Below are positions 10,531-23,100 of a stretch of 64,000 nt of DNA, in pieces. This stretch comes from Opisthorchis felineus (taxonomy: Eukaryota; Platyhelminthes; Trematoda; Opisthorchiida; Opisthorchiidae): contig SJOL01006586.1 of NCBI GenBank assembly GCA_004794785.1, forward strand, positions 1,101,221-1,165,220, written 5' to 3'. Below the pieces are notes generated by a model. It was given only the letters and a program-made list of their open reading frames with translations, searched no databases and had not been told where the DNA came from. Within the stretch, counting starts at the first letter, position 1. Every line of letters begins with the position of its first letter. The translations under genes and the position numbers were made by a program.

Positions 10531-11746
10531 ACCAAGAAAAGCAAAATGAACAGCGCGTAAGGGTTTGGATAATGAGTTGAAGTTTTTGCGACCTTGACAG
10601 CCGAGTAAGTCATAAACATTGCGGCCAGTGGAAATGGGTGGCCGACAATCTGTCAGTTCTTAAAAATGAGCGCGCGGGGGTGTTGCTAGCAGTGGGGTGG
10701 GGTGGAGAACAAATATGCGAAACAGTAGGAGAGGCGTCATCAGCAGTCTGCTTACGCTTATTCCCCCACCGTATGCAGAAAGTAATATGACACTGACGTC
10801 TGCACTACGAGACGGTTAACCTGGTGCGAGAATACTTGTAAATGTGCTATTCTTCATTGTGCGTAGGCTTGGAAAGTGGCCGGGCGCCTAGACCTAGACA
10901 GGAGAACGACCAGAGTCCCCAAACGAGCCTTTATTTCATAGCTCTGGCAGGAAGTCAGCGGTGGTTGGCATAAGGTGGTCAGAGTAGCCCAAATTTTTTA
11001 GAAGTAACTCCACACCCTAACTTGAGCTACTGAGAAACTGTGTTGGCCAGTTAACTACTCATTGGCTAAAGTGGTGTGAGGAACTCTGAGTATCACACGT
11101 GCAGACTTCAGCGAAGGCTAATGGATTGAAAAAAAACACCGCCATACCGCCGTGTGATCAAGTTTCTTCGTGAAGCCTGAGGGTTAGTCTCCCATCGCGT
11201 CAGCGTTCGATCGCGGAATGGACCGTCTGCCCTAACTGCGTTCATGAGCACACCGGTCGTTGTGGCAGAAATCCGTTTTCGATAATCCCAAAATTTACGA
11301 TGAGCAAATATATTTCCGGCCAGCAAGCCGCAACCCCAGCATCCTGAACCCGAGTTACAGTCGCAGTTGGTTGGACAAAGTCAACATATCATCCGAGCAA
11401 ACTCGAAGCACCAAAGATCAGTACATCGCGCGTTTCTGGTGTGGCCAGGCCCTTTGCGAAATTCTGCTAGGCGTATACTCGGATTCATCCACTTAGTTGC
11501 CCACGCTTGCGTATAAATTGCGAGAATGTCAGTAGGATACAGACACGTATTAAGCCCGTCGACACAGTTTACCAGTGTACAATTATGAGCAGAGATCCGG
11601 GAGGCACTTTCGCAGTCTGCCGTTTAAGAGCCCGCGGTGCACAAATGCTCGCACATACGGTTAAGCTGGAACCCTAACGGGCATGTTCGTGGTATGTCCA
11701 TTGTTATCTGCAGGTTGATTCAATGCACTTGTAGTCAAGTATGTAG
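10531..11746. other. Anonymous sequence
   Basis: I see no gene. Short ORFs (72 codons at 11,108-11,326 minus; 78 at 11,260-11,496 plus) lack motifs and splice context. A GGCGCCTAGACCTAGACAGGAG word near 10,885 recalls SINE or LINE UTR sequence but is too short to call. Confidence 0.35.
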
Positions 11747-12136
11747 ATTTCGACCACCGGTCGCGCACGCTCATGGTTCACGCGATGGTCGCCTGATTAT
11801 ATATGGTCCAAACGCGCAGCATTCGCAACACCCGTGAAGTATTTCAAGTCACCCAAAGAGATCCGTGACCACTTCCGGATGAATTATGGAATCGGCCTAA
11901 GCGCTGGTAACGTTCGTGTCCAGCGCGATAAGCTGCACTACCTGAACGGTCCTGCTTGTGATCTGCAGGGTATGCGAGAAGTCTTGCGCATGTGTGGGCT
12001 TACGGCTCTGTTTGTTTGTAATGACAAGTTTGGATACTTTTTAAATTTCTTCCGTGCACCTGCGCAATTCTTTGCGAAATACAGTGATTTGTACAAACGG
12101 ATTCCATGTATCAGTGAGATTAAGGGACTAGCACGT
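11747..12136 (+). CDS. Unidentified candidate exon A (130 codons)
   Basis: I do not recognise this protein. The frame is open from an acceptor-like GTATGTAG at 11,739-11,746 to a possible donor CGT|GTGGCA at 12,136/12,137. It encodes a mixed, globular-looking sequence with ordinary composition (words such as YFKSPKEIRDHFRMNYGIGL and LTALFVCNDKFGYFLNFFRA). Joined in phase 0 to the open frame starting at 12,200, it yields about 185 uninterrupted codons across a 63-bp intron. It could belong to a host gene or to a DNA-element gene such as a Polinton. No catalytic motif is visible. Confidence 0.35.
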
Positions 12137-12199
12137 GTGGCATGTAGTGGTCACTGATTGCAAGTATGGTAGTCGCCGTGTGGTTTTGTCCCCACATAG

Positions 12200-12366
12200 G
12201 TAATTTACGACATCGTGGCTGAGCAATACGTGCGAATGCTGCCACCCGTGAATGCGGTTCGAGCGGTTGTGGTAGATACAAATAGGTCATATTTGGCCAG
12301 CCTCAAGGCAGCAACGTCTAATGCTGCCGTAATTTCTCGTTTGTTTTATGCCCCACAACATTCTGG
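12200..12366 (+). CDS. Unidentified candidate exon B (55 codons)
   Basis: An acceptor (TTTTGTCCCCACATAG, AG at 12,198-12,199) opens a frame reading VIYDIVAEQYVRMLPPVNAV, then VVVDTN, up to a consensus-like donor GG|GTAAAG at 12,366/12,367. The phase fits exon A exactly. Composition looks coding, with no low complexity. A following exon was not placed; an open frame after the AG at about 12,487 (EPEPAIQPYLRECLMSG) does not match in phase. Confidence 0.35.
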
Positions 12367-14677
12367 GTAAAGATGGGTAAACCTGGAGAAGTGACTCGCT
12401 TGGATAAGGCAACTTCGTTTTCGTGGTCAAAGCGAAAAGCGCATTGGATGTAGTGAGTGAATTTGTAGTCTATGCCATCGGTTTCAGGAGCCGGAACCGG
12501 CAATACAGCCGTACCTCAGGGAGTGTTTGATGTCCGGCCTGAGCACACGGGCAAGGCATACCAGAAATCATGCAGCCACCCTTGGTAATCGAACATCTAA
12601 CCGGATCAAATCAACTAACATGTGTGGTGAGAGGAAACTAATCGAATCCTCTTTGCTGCTCGCCTGCGGTCAGGTCATTATGGCTGTGAAGGAGCATTTG
12701 GAAGCAGAATAATGGCTACCGGTTAGTGTCCCGTGTGTGAGTGGTCGACCATAAATTGTGACTCTGTCATCTCATTTGTGGTGTTTTTGCTGACTGACGA
12801 AGTACGCATATGAGCGGGCGCCGTGTAATCATTTCTAGCATTGATCTGTCTCACTCCACTGATACGTACCTTAACTCCATGGACTGCAGTGAGCTGCAGT
12901 TTTGGCAGCCAATGTTTTGTCCGTCTTCTTGTACGAGTGCTTAGTTTTTGCCATTTCGTCATATGGCCTATGCCACTGAGCACTACGTACAGAGCCGCTC
13001 CCGTTGGTTGAGTCTGATAGGTGGCCACTGCCACTGAATGCTGTTTGGCTTTCGAAAGCTAGCTCCTAGTGCTAGGGCCGAGGTTTTGGCACAGACTATC
13101 CCAAAAGGCAAGTTGTTTAAACTAAAGGTTGCCCGCAATAACGCGTAGGATATTCACAAGGTAATTAGCCCTGCAAGTTTGCCTGATTTTGGTGCTTGCG
13201 GTCATTTCTTGCAAGCATTTGCCAGCCACGTTTTTAGAGGCAGTGTGGCAAGCTCTGTGACTGTGTGAAGCGTTAATCATATGCGGGCGTAAATGTGTGG
13301 ACTAAACCAGCCGCCATGGTCCATACACGCCTAGTTGCACACTTGACTTTAAGTGCAGTAGCTGATCCTATCAAACACATTAAGCCCAATGATTATCACC
13401 AACATACACTACGTTTCCCCTGAGTCCTTACCATCAGGACTTACATGGTGGAAGAGGATCTGCTATTTCCGCCGGAATACCTTGAGGTACAGAAATATTA
13501 TTAAGCGCAAGAGATTGAGGGGTTACTGGACTCTGAAGCCAAGCTCTGGGCAACCATATGCCTCTATTGAGCCTACAATTTCCGCTGGTTACTATATTAG
13601 AGAAACCCCCTGAATGTAATATTAAATGAGCAAGACTACAAGAAAAAGATAATTACTGGAACAGGTGCTGATAACAAAATCACATCCTTTACTGCTGCTT
13701 AGGCACACAATTAAGAAACTCAACCGGATGTGTCGATTCGACACAGAATCCAAGCACTTTGAACCAAATTATGTGACCTCAGTGTCTGCAACACGAACGT
13801 GATGCAGTTCCCTCCCGTCGCCCAGTGCCAGAATCTAGCGCTCCTTAAAACCTCACGCCGATATCAGTTCAAATGTCCAAAACGAAGTGTGTGCACCGCT
13901 CTATATGAACGCTCTTGCATCAATTTGTGCAGCTCCACTCGGATATTTTCCCGTGTGGTTTGAGGGGAATAAGCCATCTAGCAATCGTTTTTCCGTTTAT
14001 TTTTGCAACCTAATTCAAACGTGTGATGTGGGTGTCTATTCGGTCCGGCTTCCAATCCGTCTTCGAAAATGAGTGAGCTACATCTGTGAGTGGAGCTAAA
14101 ACACGTAAAAAGTCTCAACTAAAGGGTGGCCTGCACACAAAAGGCAGTGGTGTATTAGAGCTCGTAAGACGAACTCATTGTGCTGCCGGTACATCTTGCC
14201 AGCCACGCAAGCAGTTTTATGTGAGAGAGAAAGTTCACTATACTAGTTGCATGGTCGCAGTTTAGGTCAAAGTTATTCACAATGAAGCGGTTACAAACAT
14301 AGGCGTGATTGAAATGCGTGAGTAAGCTAAAGTGAAGTAACGGAAGACAGGGAAATTGCTGACGGCTTGTAGAGAAACTGCGCTGCCAAAAAGGCCACGG
14401 ACAGGGCGAAAAACGCAGGGCTGATAAATATTAATATTAGATGGCAAACTATTTCTTATTCATTTTAAGCAACATATGCTCCAAACGAGACCTTTTGGTG
14501 CTATGGCCTTAAATCTAATGACAAGAGTACATATATTTGACCATTATGACAGAGGCACTATATACCGTGGTGCCACAGTGGTGCCACGAGTGACTGGTCA
14601 TCCCGTTGGCTTGGCAGATTCAATGAATGGAATATAGCCTCACGAACGAGAGCCAGCCAAAACAGTTCAGTGAAAAC
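12367..14677. other. Anonymous sequence, possibly decayed coding remnants
   Basis: No supported gene. Around 13,390-13,900 the plus strand has a stop-ridden frame with protein-like words (MVEEDLLFPPEYLEVQKYY, then EIEGLLDSEAKLWATI), which could be a decayed gene of unknown origin. No terminal repeats frame it. The rest is AT-richer spacer. Confidence 0.3.
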
Positions 14678-17571
14678 TCATGCCAAGCACACAAAAGCTA
14701 TCCTGAGCTTCACGTTTCCTGTTACAGGAACCCAAAGAGGCTGAAGCTGGTAGAAGTAACACAGTGGTGAACTGTGGCATACCGGAAACAATTGTAACAT
14801 TAAGCATCCAGAAAGAATAGGTCGATTATTATCACGCAAAAAGCTTGTCATGGTTCCTTGCCTGTGACGTCTGACGGCGAACAAAAGGTAAACAAAGCGG
14901 GCACGTGGACAATGAATGCCCATGAGCCATTGCCCGCCCATTAGTTTGTTTCTGAGTTCACAAGATAAATGTTGATTTCTGGCCGCATACGGGAGTTTTC
15001 GGCTGCAAAAGGATGGAACTATTATTTGTCACACCAGATGATGTAAATATTGTATTTAAGGGTAGTTGCACAACCCATAGAAAATTCTCCGAAAGTTTTG
15101 CCGGATTTCACGGGTTTAGATGACTGTTCGAACCTGGCCAAAAATTGTCTTGCCTAAACTAATAGCTATGCGCTCCGAATTCAGTGGTGGGAACTTGTAC
15201 ATATCCATCAATAGCTATTGTGTTGCGGAGCGCAGGCTTCTGTCTACCCGGGAGTGTCAATAGATGTGCAATGAAGCCGACCCGAAGGGCCAAGGAGCAT
15301 TCTTCTTCGGAGCTTCCCGGTAAAAAACGTGTGAAGTGCAAAGATTTTTTTCCTAACATAAGCCCCAGTGGGCCACCAATAACATCGCCTTCGTTAAAAG
15401 TGAGGGATGTGACGATGGGAGAAAGTAGGCAAAGATGGTAGGAATGCATCGTTATTCGGAGGCAGTAGTCATCATAGTGCTTCGTTTTGGTGATAGAAGC
15501 CAGAGAAAAATTTAGTTTTCTATGAAGTGTATCAGCCATCGCTCATAAAAATGGAGTGTAAATAACTGAGATTATGGCCACTTTCCGGTACCGGATATGT
15601 AGAACAAGTAGCAAAGCAGCACTAGAACCAAGGCCATGTAATCAGTAACCACAAGTTGGGAATAAACATTATTATTGTTATTAGTTTCCTTACTGCTTTA
15701 CAGCGGCCCGCATTAAGCCACTTTGAGAGTTATTGTCTGTGTTGCATCCGTTGCTTATGCATTTTGAGACCCTTCATCTACGTTGCTCCGGCTAACTTTC
15801 AAACTTCCCTTGACTCCATAATTTGTGCTTCACAACCGGTCCTTTACCATGACTTACGCACGCTACTTATAGGATTGTTAACAATTAGCACTATTTGCCT
15901 AGTAATAAGCCGCACTTGTTCATGTCTGCTTCGTTTACAACGTCAATCTAATTTTGACTACAAGCTACAAGCTACAAGACTACCCGTTAGTTAGACGGGC
16001 CAACTCGCTTTTTCCCCCAATACAATAGGCTCAGGTGCTGCTATAAAGTTATTCTGTCGAATGTTTCATTGAATATTTCTGGCAGAGTTTTCTGTCATAT
16101 CATGTAGACCGCTGTGCGCGCTGCTCGCGCGTCAACTGGATTGTAACATTCAGTTGCAACGCCAAATAAAACGTCTAACTAGCTTTGAGTGTACGGTTCC
16201 ACCAACCATTTGCCCACAAATATATCAGCGACTAGGATGTTCTGTCTGTCGACCGTATGGAGAATGATCCTGGGATTATGTGTACACTCTTAACTTGGAT
16301 AGGCTTAAATGCATTAGAGGAGTATCATGTAGACCGATATATCACCTATGAACACCAGAGGCAGCACCATTATGGCTTTGCGCATGATCGGTCTCATTCG
16401 GCGCAAAACACAAACCACGTGAAGGTGCGGTGGTTGGACGTAACCCATATTTATCTTAGCCACACTCGGGTTTCTTGACGAAATTATAAGCGATGTCTTC
16501 CCTCTACTTCCTTTGGGAAGTGGCAATGAGAGCACCTGTTTGCGGGGGGATGCCTCCCAAAGGCCTTGGAAATTTATAGCAAAATACGCGACAAGACAGA
16601 CACGGATTATTCGACTAGCGAATCAGATAATCGATTTGAAAAAGCATAGACACGATTGAGGTAATCCGCGATAAATTTGAAGTGTGAGTCACCAGCCAAA
16701 ATGACGAAGTTGCTCACCTAACCCACGTTAGCAAGACGGTGCCACGGTGGTTTCTTACCAGTGTCAAGGGAAACAGGAAAGAGGGAAACGAAGGCCTCCG
16801 GAATGCGCAAGCTATGTTCAGAAGTTCACGATATCTACTGTATACGATGGCGGAGAAGAGTGCTTCTGGTTTAGAATAATAGAACAAACTGGCCCAAAAT
16901 GTCACATCGGTTCAAGGGCTTTAAATTAACGACGTTTACTCAAAAGCTCGGATGAAAGAGACCATGTGTAATGTTGCGAACAATGTAGGGGACGTTACCA
17001 CAAGTGTTTACTTGGGATTAAAACACTGATTTGTCCCTCAAAGCTGTGTATAAGCCTGACAGTGTTACGTGCAGCAGTGCAGTACTTTTGAGAGCCCTTC
17101 TGTGATATCGAAAGGCACAGGCTTATAAAAGCGTAAAAAACCAGACTTGGTCGGTTTATTGTCATTGTATTAACACCGCTGCCAGGTGCCTTTGCGATTC
17201 AGCCAACCACCACAACAAATGCCTCCCTTTCATGACTGGAAACTGGAGGCCCCTGGCTCCATCCTAAGGGCTGTAAAATAGGCGGCAAACCGCTATGAAA
17301 AATTTGGGTTGAAAATATTTTGTAGGAAGATTCTGGCCAGTTGGAAGAAAAGATAAGCACTCAACCGTTTACTCGTTAGTCTCAAAAGGATAGAATTTTA
17401 CTCTATACTCGTCTCCTGCCAGGGGGAAACAGCTGAGACAGTGGACAAAAGCGGTAGTCTGCCTGTCTTCTAAACTTGCAAGGGCTATTCAACACCCGAT
17501 CTGCTTCTTTTCAGGCTTTTGCCGCTTACCTCCTCTTTGCTTGCACTCTGTTTTCTACTCCACCCAGATGA
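14678..17571. other. Anonymous sequence
   Basis: ORFs of 126 codons (15,159-15,539 minus) and 112 codons (15,656-15,994 plus, hydrophobic in two stretches) occur, but neither has a known motif, splice context or a repeat in the window. A short imperfect tandem, CTACAAG repeated, lies at 15,959-15,980. Confidence 0.3.
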
Positions 17572-17645
17572 CAAATTGCTTCGCTTAGGGATCAAACCCG
17601 GATCAATAAAGTGACAGATTAGGGCGCTATCCACTGATTTAGGTC
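17572..17645 (-). repeat. tRNA-like segment, probable SINE head or tRNA pseudogene
   Basis: Minus-strand reading gives AGTGGATAGCGCCCTAATC, an A-box-like region, and 30 nt later GGGTTTGATCCCTA, a near-consensus B box. Flanking stems do not pair into a clean cloverleaf as far as I can see, so a decayed tRNA or SINE head is more likely than a tRNA gene. Confidence 0.4.
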
Positions 17646-18690
17646 GGTTTCCTTGGCAGCCACATCTTAGGAATATATTTGTGCTGCGCCCTACCGGAAT
17701 GTGCTTACTGGGATCGTGTTGTAGCGAAGCCTGGTTATGTGCGTAAATGTTTTTGCTGCGCGCACTGTCAGTTGACAGCTATGGGTGTATACATTTTTGT
17801 GACAAACTGAACCAATACTTGTTGTTCTGGAAGGTTTCCTCTTCACTTTGATTTGGAAATTCCTGGGGAACTTATTGACCGTCCCCACGCCGTTACCCAT
17901 ATATATCGCCTATTTACGTTGTGCGCGTCATCAATTATGCATAACATTTGATGTTAGCTCTTCATTGCCTCCAAAAAGCCCCTCTACCTACTGTTCATTT
18001 GTGCTTCAATGATCATTCTGTTGCTAAATTTATCATCAAACTGTTTTGCAAAAATTACCAACTGATTTATCCCCAGAACCAGCTGTCAACACAGTATTGA
18101 CTGCCCTTATACGTTTGTCCCCAAAGCCCGGTAACCACTGAGCGTCAACAGCATATAGCTCGGTGGTTTCGAGCGTTCTGTAAAGGTCCAGTCGCCCGTA
18201 CCTTGTGCCACACTTTAACCACAGTCCGGAAGCTATTTTTTGGTGCCTCAATAACGAGGTTGTTGACGGAGCCGGATAACGTTGCCTCCCTTAGAACAGT
18301 AGGAAATGTGCCCAGTTCAGGGTTTAAGACTGGACTGATTTGTAACTCGGTACAACCGCTGTTGTGGTTAAGAGAAGCAAACCACGCACTCCACTATCTG
18401 AAACGAACCACGTTCTTACACGAACAACTGGGACATCAATTACTCGACAAAGCTTATATTCAAATCCACCAGGCCTTCTGGTTGATGGGCTCCGCGATTT
18501 GGTTGCAAGTGTTCCACTACCACTCACAGCTGCATCGCCAGTGTGCAACAGGTTAGTCTTATGCCTATTATTTTTGTGTTGGCGTATAAAACATGAACTG
18601 CCGGCATTCCTTTAGATCTCAGCACCACCTATTTTATTGCAATACCGAGGCTCGGTGATCATTCGCATTACTTGACCCAGTGGAATCGAA
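17646..18690. other. Anonymous sequence left of the BEL/Pao element
   Basis: Three overlapping ORFs of 71-117 codons around 18,036-18,615 show no recognisable motif. This is the unduplicated left flank of the BEL/Pao insertion. Confidence 0.3.
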
Positions 18691-18695
18691 GCTAG

Positions 18696-19160
18696 TGTTA
18701 CGACCGTTTCGGTTTCTTGAGCAACGAGCACCAAGGTTAGGAACCAAACCGGCTAAACTCCGAACGAATGGTTACACAAATGTGCTGTACTATAAAAATG
18801 AAATTAGTTTCACGGATACAAAATTACAAACCTCAACGGTTTTCGACAAACGGCGAGGTACTCCAAAAAGCAAGCAGAGCTGAGATGGATCAACAGCCAA
18901 CGCGTGATCGAAACCGGGTTGCAAATCGATGCAATAAAACAAAGCTATGGCTGACCAGAGTTTCGGTCCAAAAATAGTATGTCTGACGCGGTAAAAACGA
19001 TTTGCGTAGCAAGGAAAACGGAAGATACAAAGGTCTTTGCCAAACTGAAATAGAGTTAAATTATATCAAAAATAAAAAGGGGCGGTTCATTTCAGTTGTT
19101 AACCGAGAAGGCGGTCATTCACAATGGGAGGCAATTTTAAAGATATACAAAGTTGCAACA
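18696..19160 (-). repeat. BEL/Pao LTR (3' LTR in element sense)
   Basis: This runs from TGTTACGACC to GTTGCAACA on the plus strand and matches 24,748-25,212 with about six differences, two of them in the first 20 bases. TG...CA ends are present. The 66-69-codon ORFs inside it occur in both LTRs and are not evidence of genes. Confidence 0.95.
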
Positions 19161-19391
19161 CCAGTGGCCGAAATTCCTCCGACGGTCAGCAAGCGAACAG
19201 GTAAGTTATCATGAGAGCTCTAGCTTACAAGCATGCAACGTTAGCCGCCAACCTGAATGGTCAAAGTCCGCTCCTGCCACAAAGGCCGGTTTCAACGGTA
19301 CATTCGCCTACCCACGATATCACGCTGAGCTAAAACAAGTCTATCGGGATACACGGAAAACACTCCAAAACCCACGAACCACTCAACAAGT

Positions 19392-20150
19392 TTAGTCTTC
19401 CCCTTCCAAAAAACACAGGCTCCTAACATCGCGCCTGATGACACCGGAGCTTGTGCAAAGGGAAACCGTTCTGGCAAGGCCGTCTGCATCCGTTTGACAC
19501 TCCGTCACTATACCCAATGACCACCTTCCTCTAGAAAGATGTTCGGACACTACCAGAACGACATCATCCTTTCTTAGGTTCCTATTCCGACCTATCCACT
19601 TATTGCGAAGCTGAAGCGTGGGAAGGTATTCTTTCATCCACCTGTTCCAGAAAACACCCGACAAGTAATTCACCTGCTTCTAATGTCGGGTGAGCCGCTC
19701 TTTCAAACTGAAATGTGATGGGATACCTGCATTCGCTTCGTGTAGCAAGAGGTGATTCGGTGTCAAAGCAAATGCTTCACGGCAATCTGAACTCACAGAT
19801 GTTAAAAGCCGATCGTTTAGAATACGTTCCACATCGACGAAAAAGGTTGACAAGCAATCATCAGATAAAGTTTGTTCTTGGGTGAGTACAAAAACTATTT
19901 GCCGCACTGACCGTATCATTCGCTCCCACACTCCTCCTCGATGGCTGGCAAGTGGGGGGTTAAAATGCCACTGAATACCTCGAGCCAATAGCTGATTGTT
20001 AATTTTCACTTGGTCCCAAAGCGATACGTGCTCCCTGAGTTCCTTAACAGCACCAACGAAGTTAGATCTGTTATCGCTGTAAATGCCCAAAGGTTTTCCT
20101 CTTCGACCAACATACCTCATTAACGCCAAAATGAAGGAATCGGTAGTCAA
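19392..20150 (-). pseudogene. BEL/Pao integrase C-terminal part, after in-frame stops
   Basis: The same reading frame continues beyond the TAA (20,151-20,153) through the integrase core (YSDNRSNFVGAVKEL, FNPPLASHRGGVWERMIRSV) to a TAG at 19,680-19,682. It then continues through the DUF5641-type C-terminus (VFWNRWMKEYLPTLQ, LRKDDVVLVV, GRWSLGIV) to a natural-looking end at 19,392. There is no frameshift, only two nonsense codons at positions 1522 and 1679 of a frame about 1,774 codons long. The region 19,161-19,391 between here and the LTR is non-coding. Confidence 0.88.
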
Positions 20151-23100
20151 TTAGTGCGCCACTTCGAGGTGAACAGCTCGGGTAGCCATATATGAAAGGA
20201 TGCTGCCGTATCTCTCTTCCATGCTGCGACCACGCTTTACCAGAAATGGTCCAAAGTAATCGAGACCTACAGATTCGAAAAATTTTCCACCCTTTTCGGA
20301 ACGTGCTGATGGTAACGGAGCCATCATCTGCTGACATATGTTCCGTGACAGTTTCCTGCGCAGAATAAACCTATGGAGGACGCGCTTCATTGCCTGGCTC
20401 CCATGTACTACCCAAAAATCTTGTCTGATAACGCCTAGGACATGAGAAGCGCTGGAATGTCCTTCGGCTTCATGATAATGTCGAATGAGTGAATGAGTAA
20501 CCGTGTGTTTACTGGGCAAAATAGGCGGGTGCTTCAGGGATAACGCACAACTGGAGTACTGGAGCCGTCCACCCACGCAGAGAACTCCGTCAAGGAGAAT
20601 AGGACAAAGCTTGCGCAGTGCTGAGACCCTGCTTGGCTTCGATTGAGTGTCCGTTTTCAAACGATTTATCTCGTCCCCATATACCTCTGCTTGGACCTGT
20701 CGAACAACGACCAGTTGAGCTTCTGTCAGTTCTTTCACTTGTAGGTCTCCAACAGTCGGCATGATTATATGCCTTTTAAATTTGTGCATAAGGTAGTGTA
20801 TGAAGCGCCTCAACCACGCAATTGCTTTCAACAGCGTGAACCAGCTAGACCATCGAACAAACAACCGGTAGGAAACACTTCCAGTAGAAAGAACGTTAAC
20901 AGTTGCTCGAATCGTTTTCAGGTCCACGCCATCGGAAATCTGATCAGAGGTCAAAGGTGACACAGGAATCTTCGGTTCGTTGATAAACTCTGGTCCATGG
21001 ATCCAGCAACTCTGGTCATCCACCCCTTTAATGCCCCTGGATGCTAGATCGGCAGGGTTTTGCGATGATTTCACGTGCTTCCATTCACTCCGCAAGGAGT
21101 ATTCTTGGATAATGGCTAGCCGATTGGCCACAAAGGTACAAAATCTTGTTGACTGGTTATTGATGTAATAAAGCACTATTTGTGAGTCTGTCCAAAGAGT
21201 GACCGTAGAGAAGAAGTCCGGTAAACTCTCAATAAGTAGCTTGTAGACCCTAGCGGCTAATGCGGCGGCAGCAAGTTCTAGTCTGGGAACGGTAACGGTC
21301 TTCAACGGAGCTACTCTTGATTTTCCGAAAATCAAACGGCATGCCACTCGACCATCGTTTGACACAAAACGTGCGTATGCGGCAACGCCATAGCCTGTTT
21401 CTGACGCGTCTGAGAACACATGGAGCTCAGGGTTACCAACACCAACAAAACCGTCAGGAGACAAACATCTTGGATACCGCACAACTCCAATCGATTTGAC
21501 TAAGTTTAACCACGAACGCCATCGAACTGAATGCTCGTCACTGATAGGAGCGTCCCAACCAAGACCAGCCTTACATAGCTCTTGTAGTAGCTGCTTCGCG
21601 GTTAAGCATACAGGGGCTACCAATCCTAATGGATCGAAAAGCGAGCAAACAGATGCCAGGATTCCTCTTCGAGTTAGTGGTTTCTCGGGAATATGAAACC
21701 GAAAGCACAGGGTGTCAGGGGATGGGTCCCATTCAATGCCCAAAGCTCGCTGTGTATTCATCGCTTTCGGAGACATTTCCACAACAGTCTCCATTCGTTC
21801 AGACGGCGGAAGACCTCGCAGCACATCGGGAACATTGCTCACCCACTTATGAAGGTGAAACCCCCCTTTTGACATTAGCTCGGTAATTCCCTGCACAAAC
21901 CTCTTTGCGTCAGTGACGGAAGGGACTGACACCAAGCAATCATCAACATAGAAGTTGTCTAGAACGGATGATTTAATCCTATGGTCGTAATCCTTGCCGA
22001 ACTCAGACACTGTATGTCGCAAAGCGAAATTGGCACAGAAAGGCGAAGAGACGGCACCGAAAACATGAGAGGTCATTTGAAATTCAATAGGCTCACTATT
22101 AAGGTCATTTTGGGAGAACCACAGAAATCTCAGAGCACCTTGATCAAGCTGTGGGACATGAACTTGCATGAACATTTCTTCGACATCTGCCGACACTGCA
22201 ACCGGGTCTCTTCGAAACTTCAGAAGAACACCCACCAAATCAGCAGTGGTATCTGGTCCCTGGAGAAGCATGTCATTCAGCGATCTTCCGTGGTGCTTAG
22301 CTGCACAGTCAAACACTACTCGCAATTTCCCAGGCTTTCTAGGGTTCGATACTGCATGGTGAGGCAAGTACCATCTTGTGGCTGATTGCAATGGTATCAG
22401 CTCAGGGGGAACTGGCACTGCATAGCCCTTCTCAAGATTCCGCGACATAACTGCTGCATATGTTTCGAAGTATTTTGGGTCCTGCAGAAAACGTCTTCGC
22501 AACGAGTGCAGTCGTGATAAGGCTGCCAAAAAGTTCGAAGAACCCGTGGGTCGCTCTGCTTTCCACGGGAGCGGTACAACAAAATGCCCTCTAGCATGTT
22601 CCACTCGTGCGCTCACCAATTCCACAGCACGTCTGTCCTCAACCGATGGGGTCTTCCGGAGCGAATCGATGTCTGCAAAATCGGCGTTGTATAAAGCACG
22701 AAGCTGACCCTCCACAGATGGCTCCACTGAGGACAGGCAGCTGGCGGCTACTCTTCCTCGGCTGCCTGGACCCTGTGGCCCAAGTATAATCCAGCCCAGC
22801 GGTGTCTTCACAGCAAACGGTTCTTTTCGACCTCCTAACCGCTGATCTAGTACCCAATGAGCTTCGGGAACGTCACAGCCAATCAATATCCCAACAGATT
22901 TAGGCGAAACATCGTCAAAGAACAACTCCTTTAAGTGCGGCCAACGACTTGCAATTTCCAAACGTGAGTCTACGACCATTGATGGGAGAATTTCGGATAC
23001 TACTGAGGCACTTTTCACGATAATAACTTCGTCATCGCGGAGTGGACACACCTCGAAACTTCCTGATTCCCCCAGAGCTAAACAAGATCCGCTGATTGTC

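Noticed and set aside
15159..15994. ORFs of 126 and 112 codons as possible genes
   Set aside because: No motif, no splice context and no repeat. Such lengths are common by chance in sequence of this composition.
18768..19214. ORFs of 66-70 codons in the BEL/Pao LTRs
   Set aside because: They are repeated in both LTRs, have no motif, and are explained as non-coding LTR sequence.
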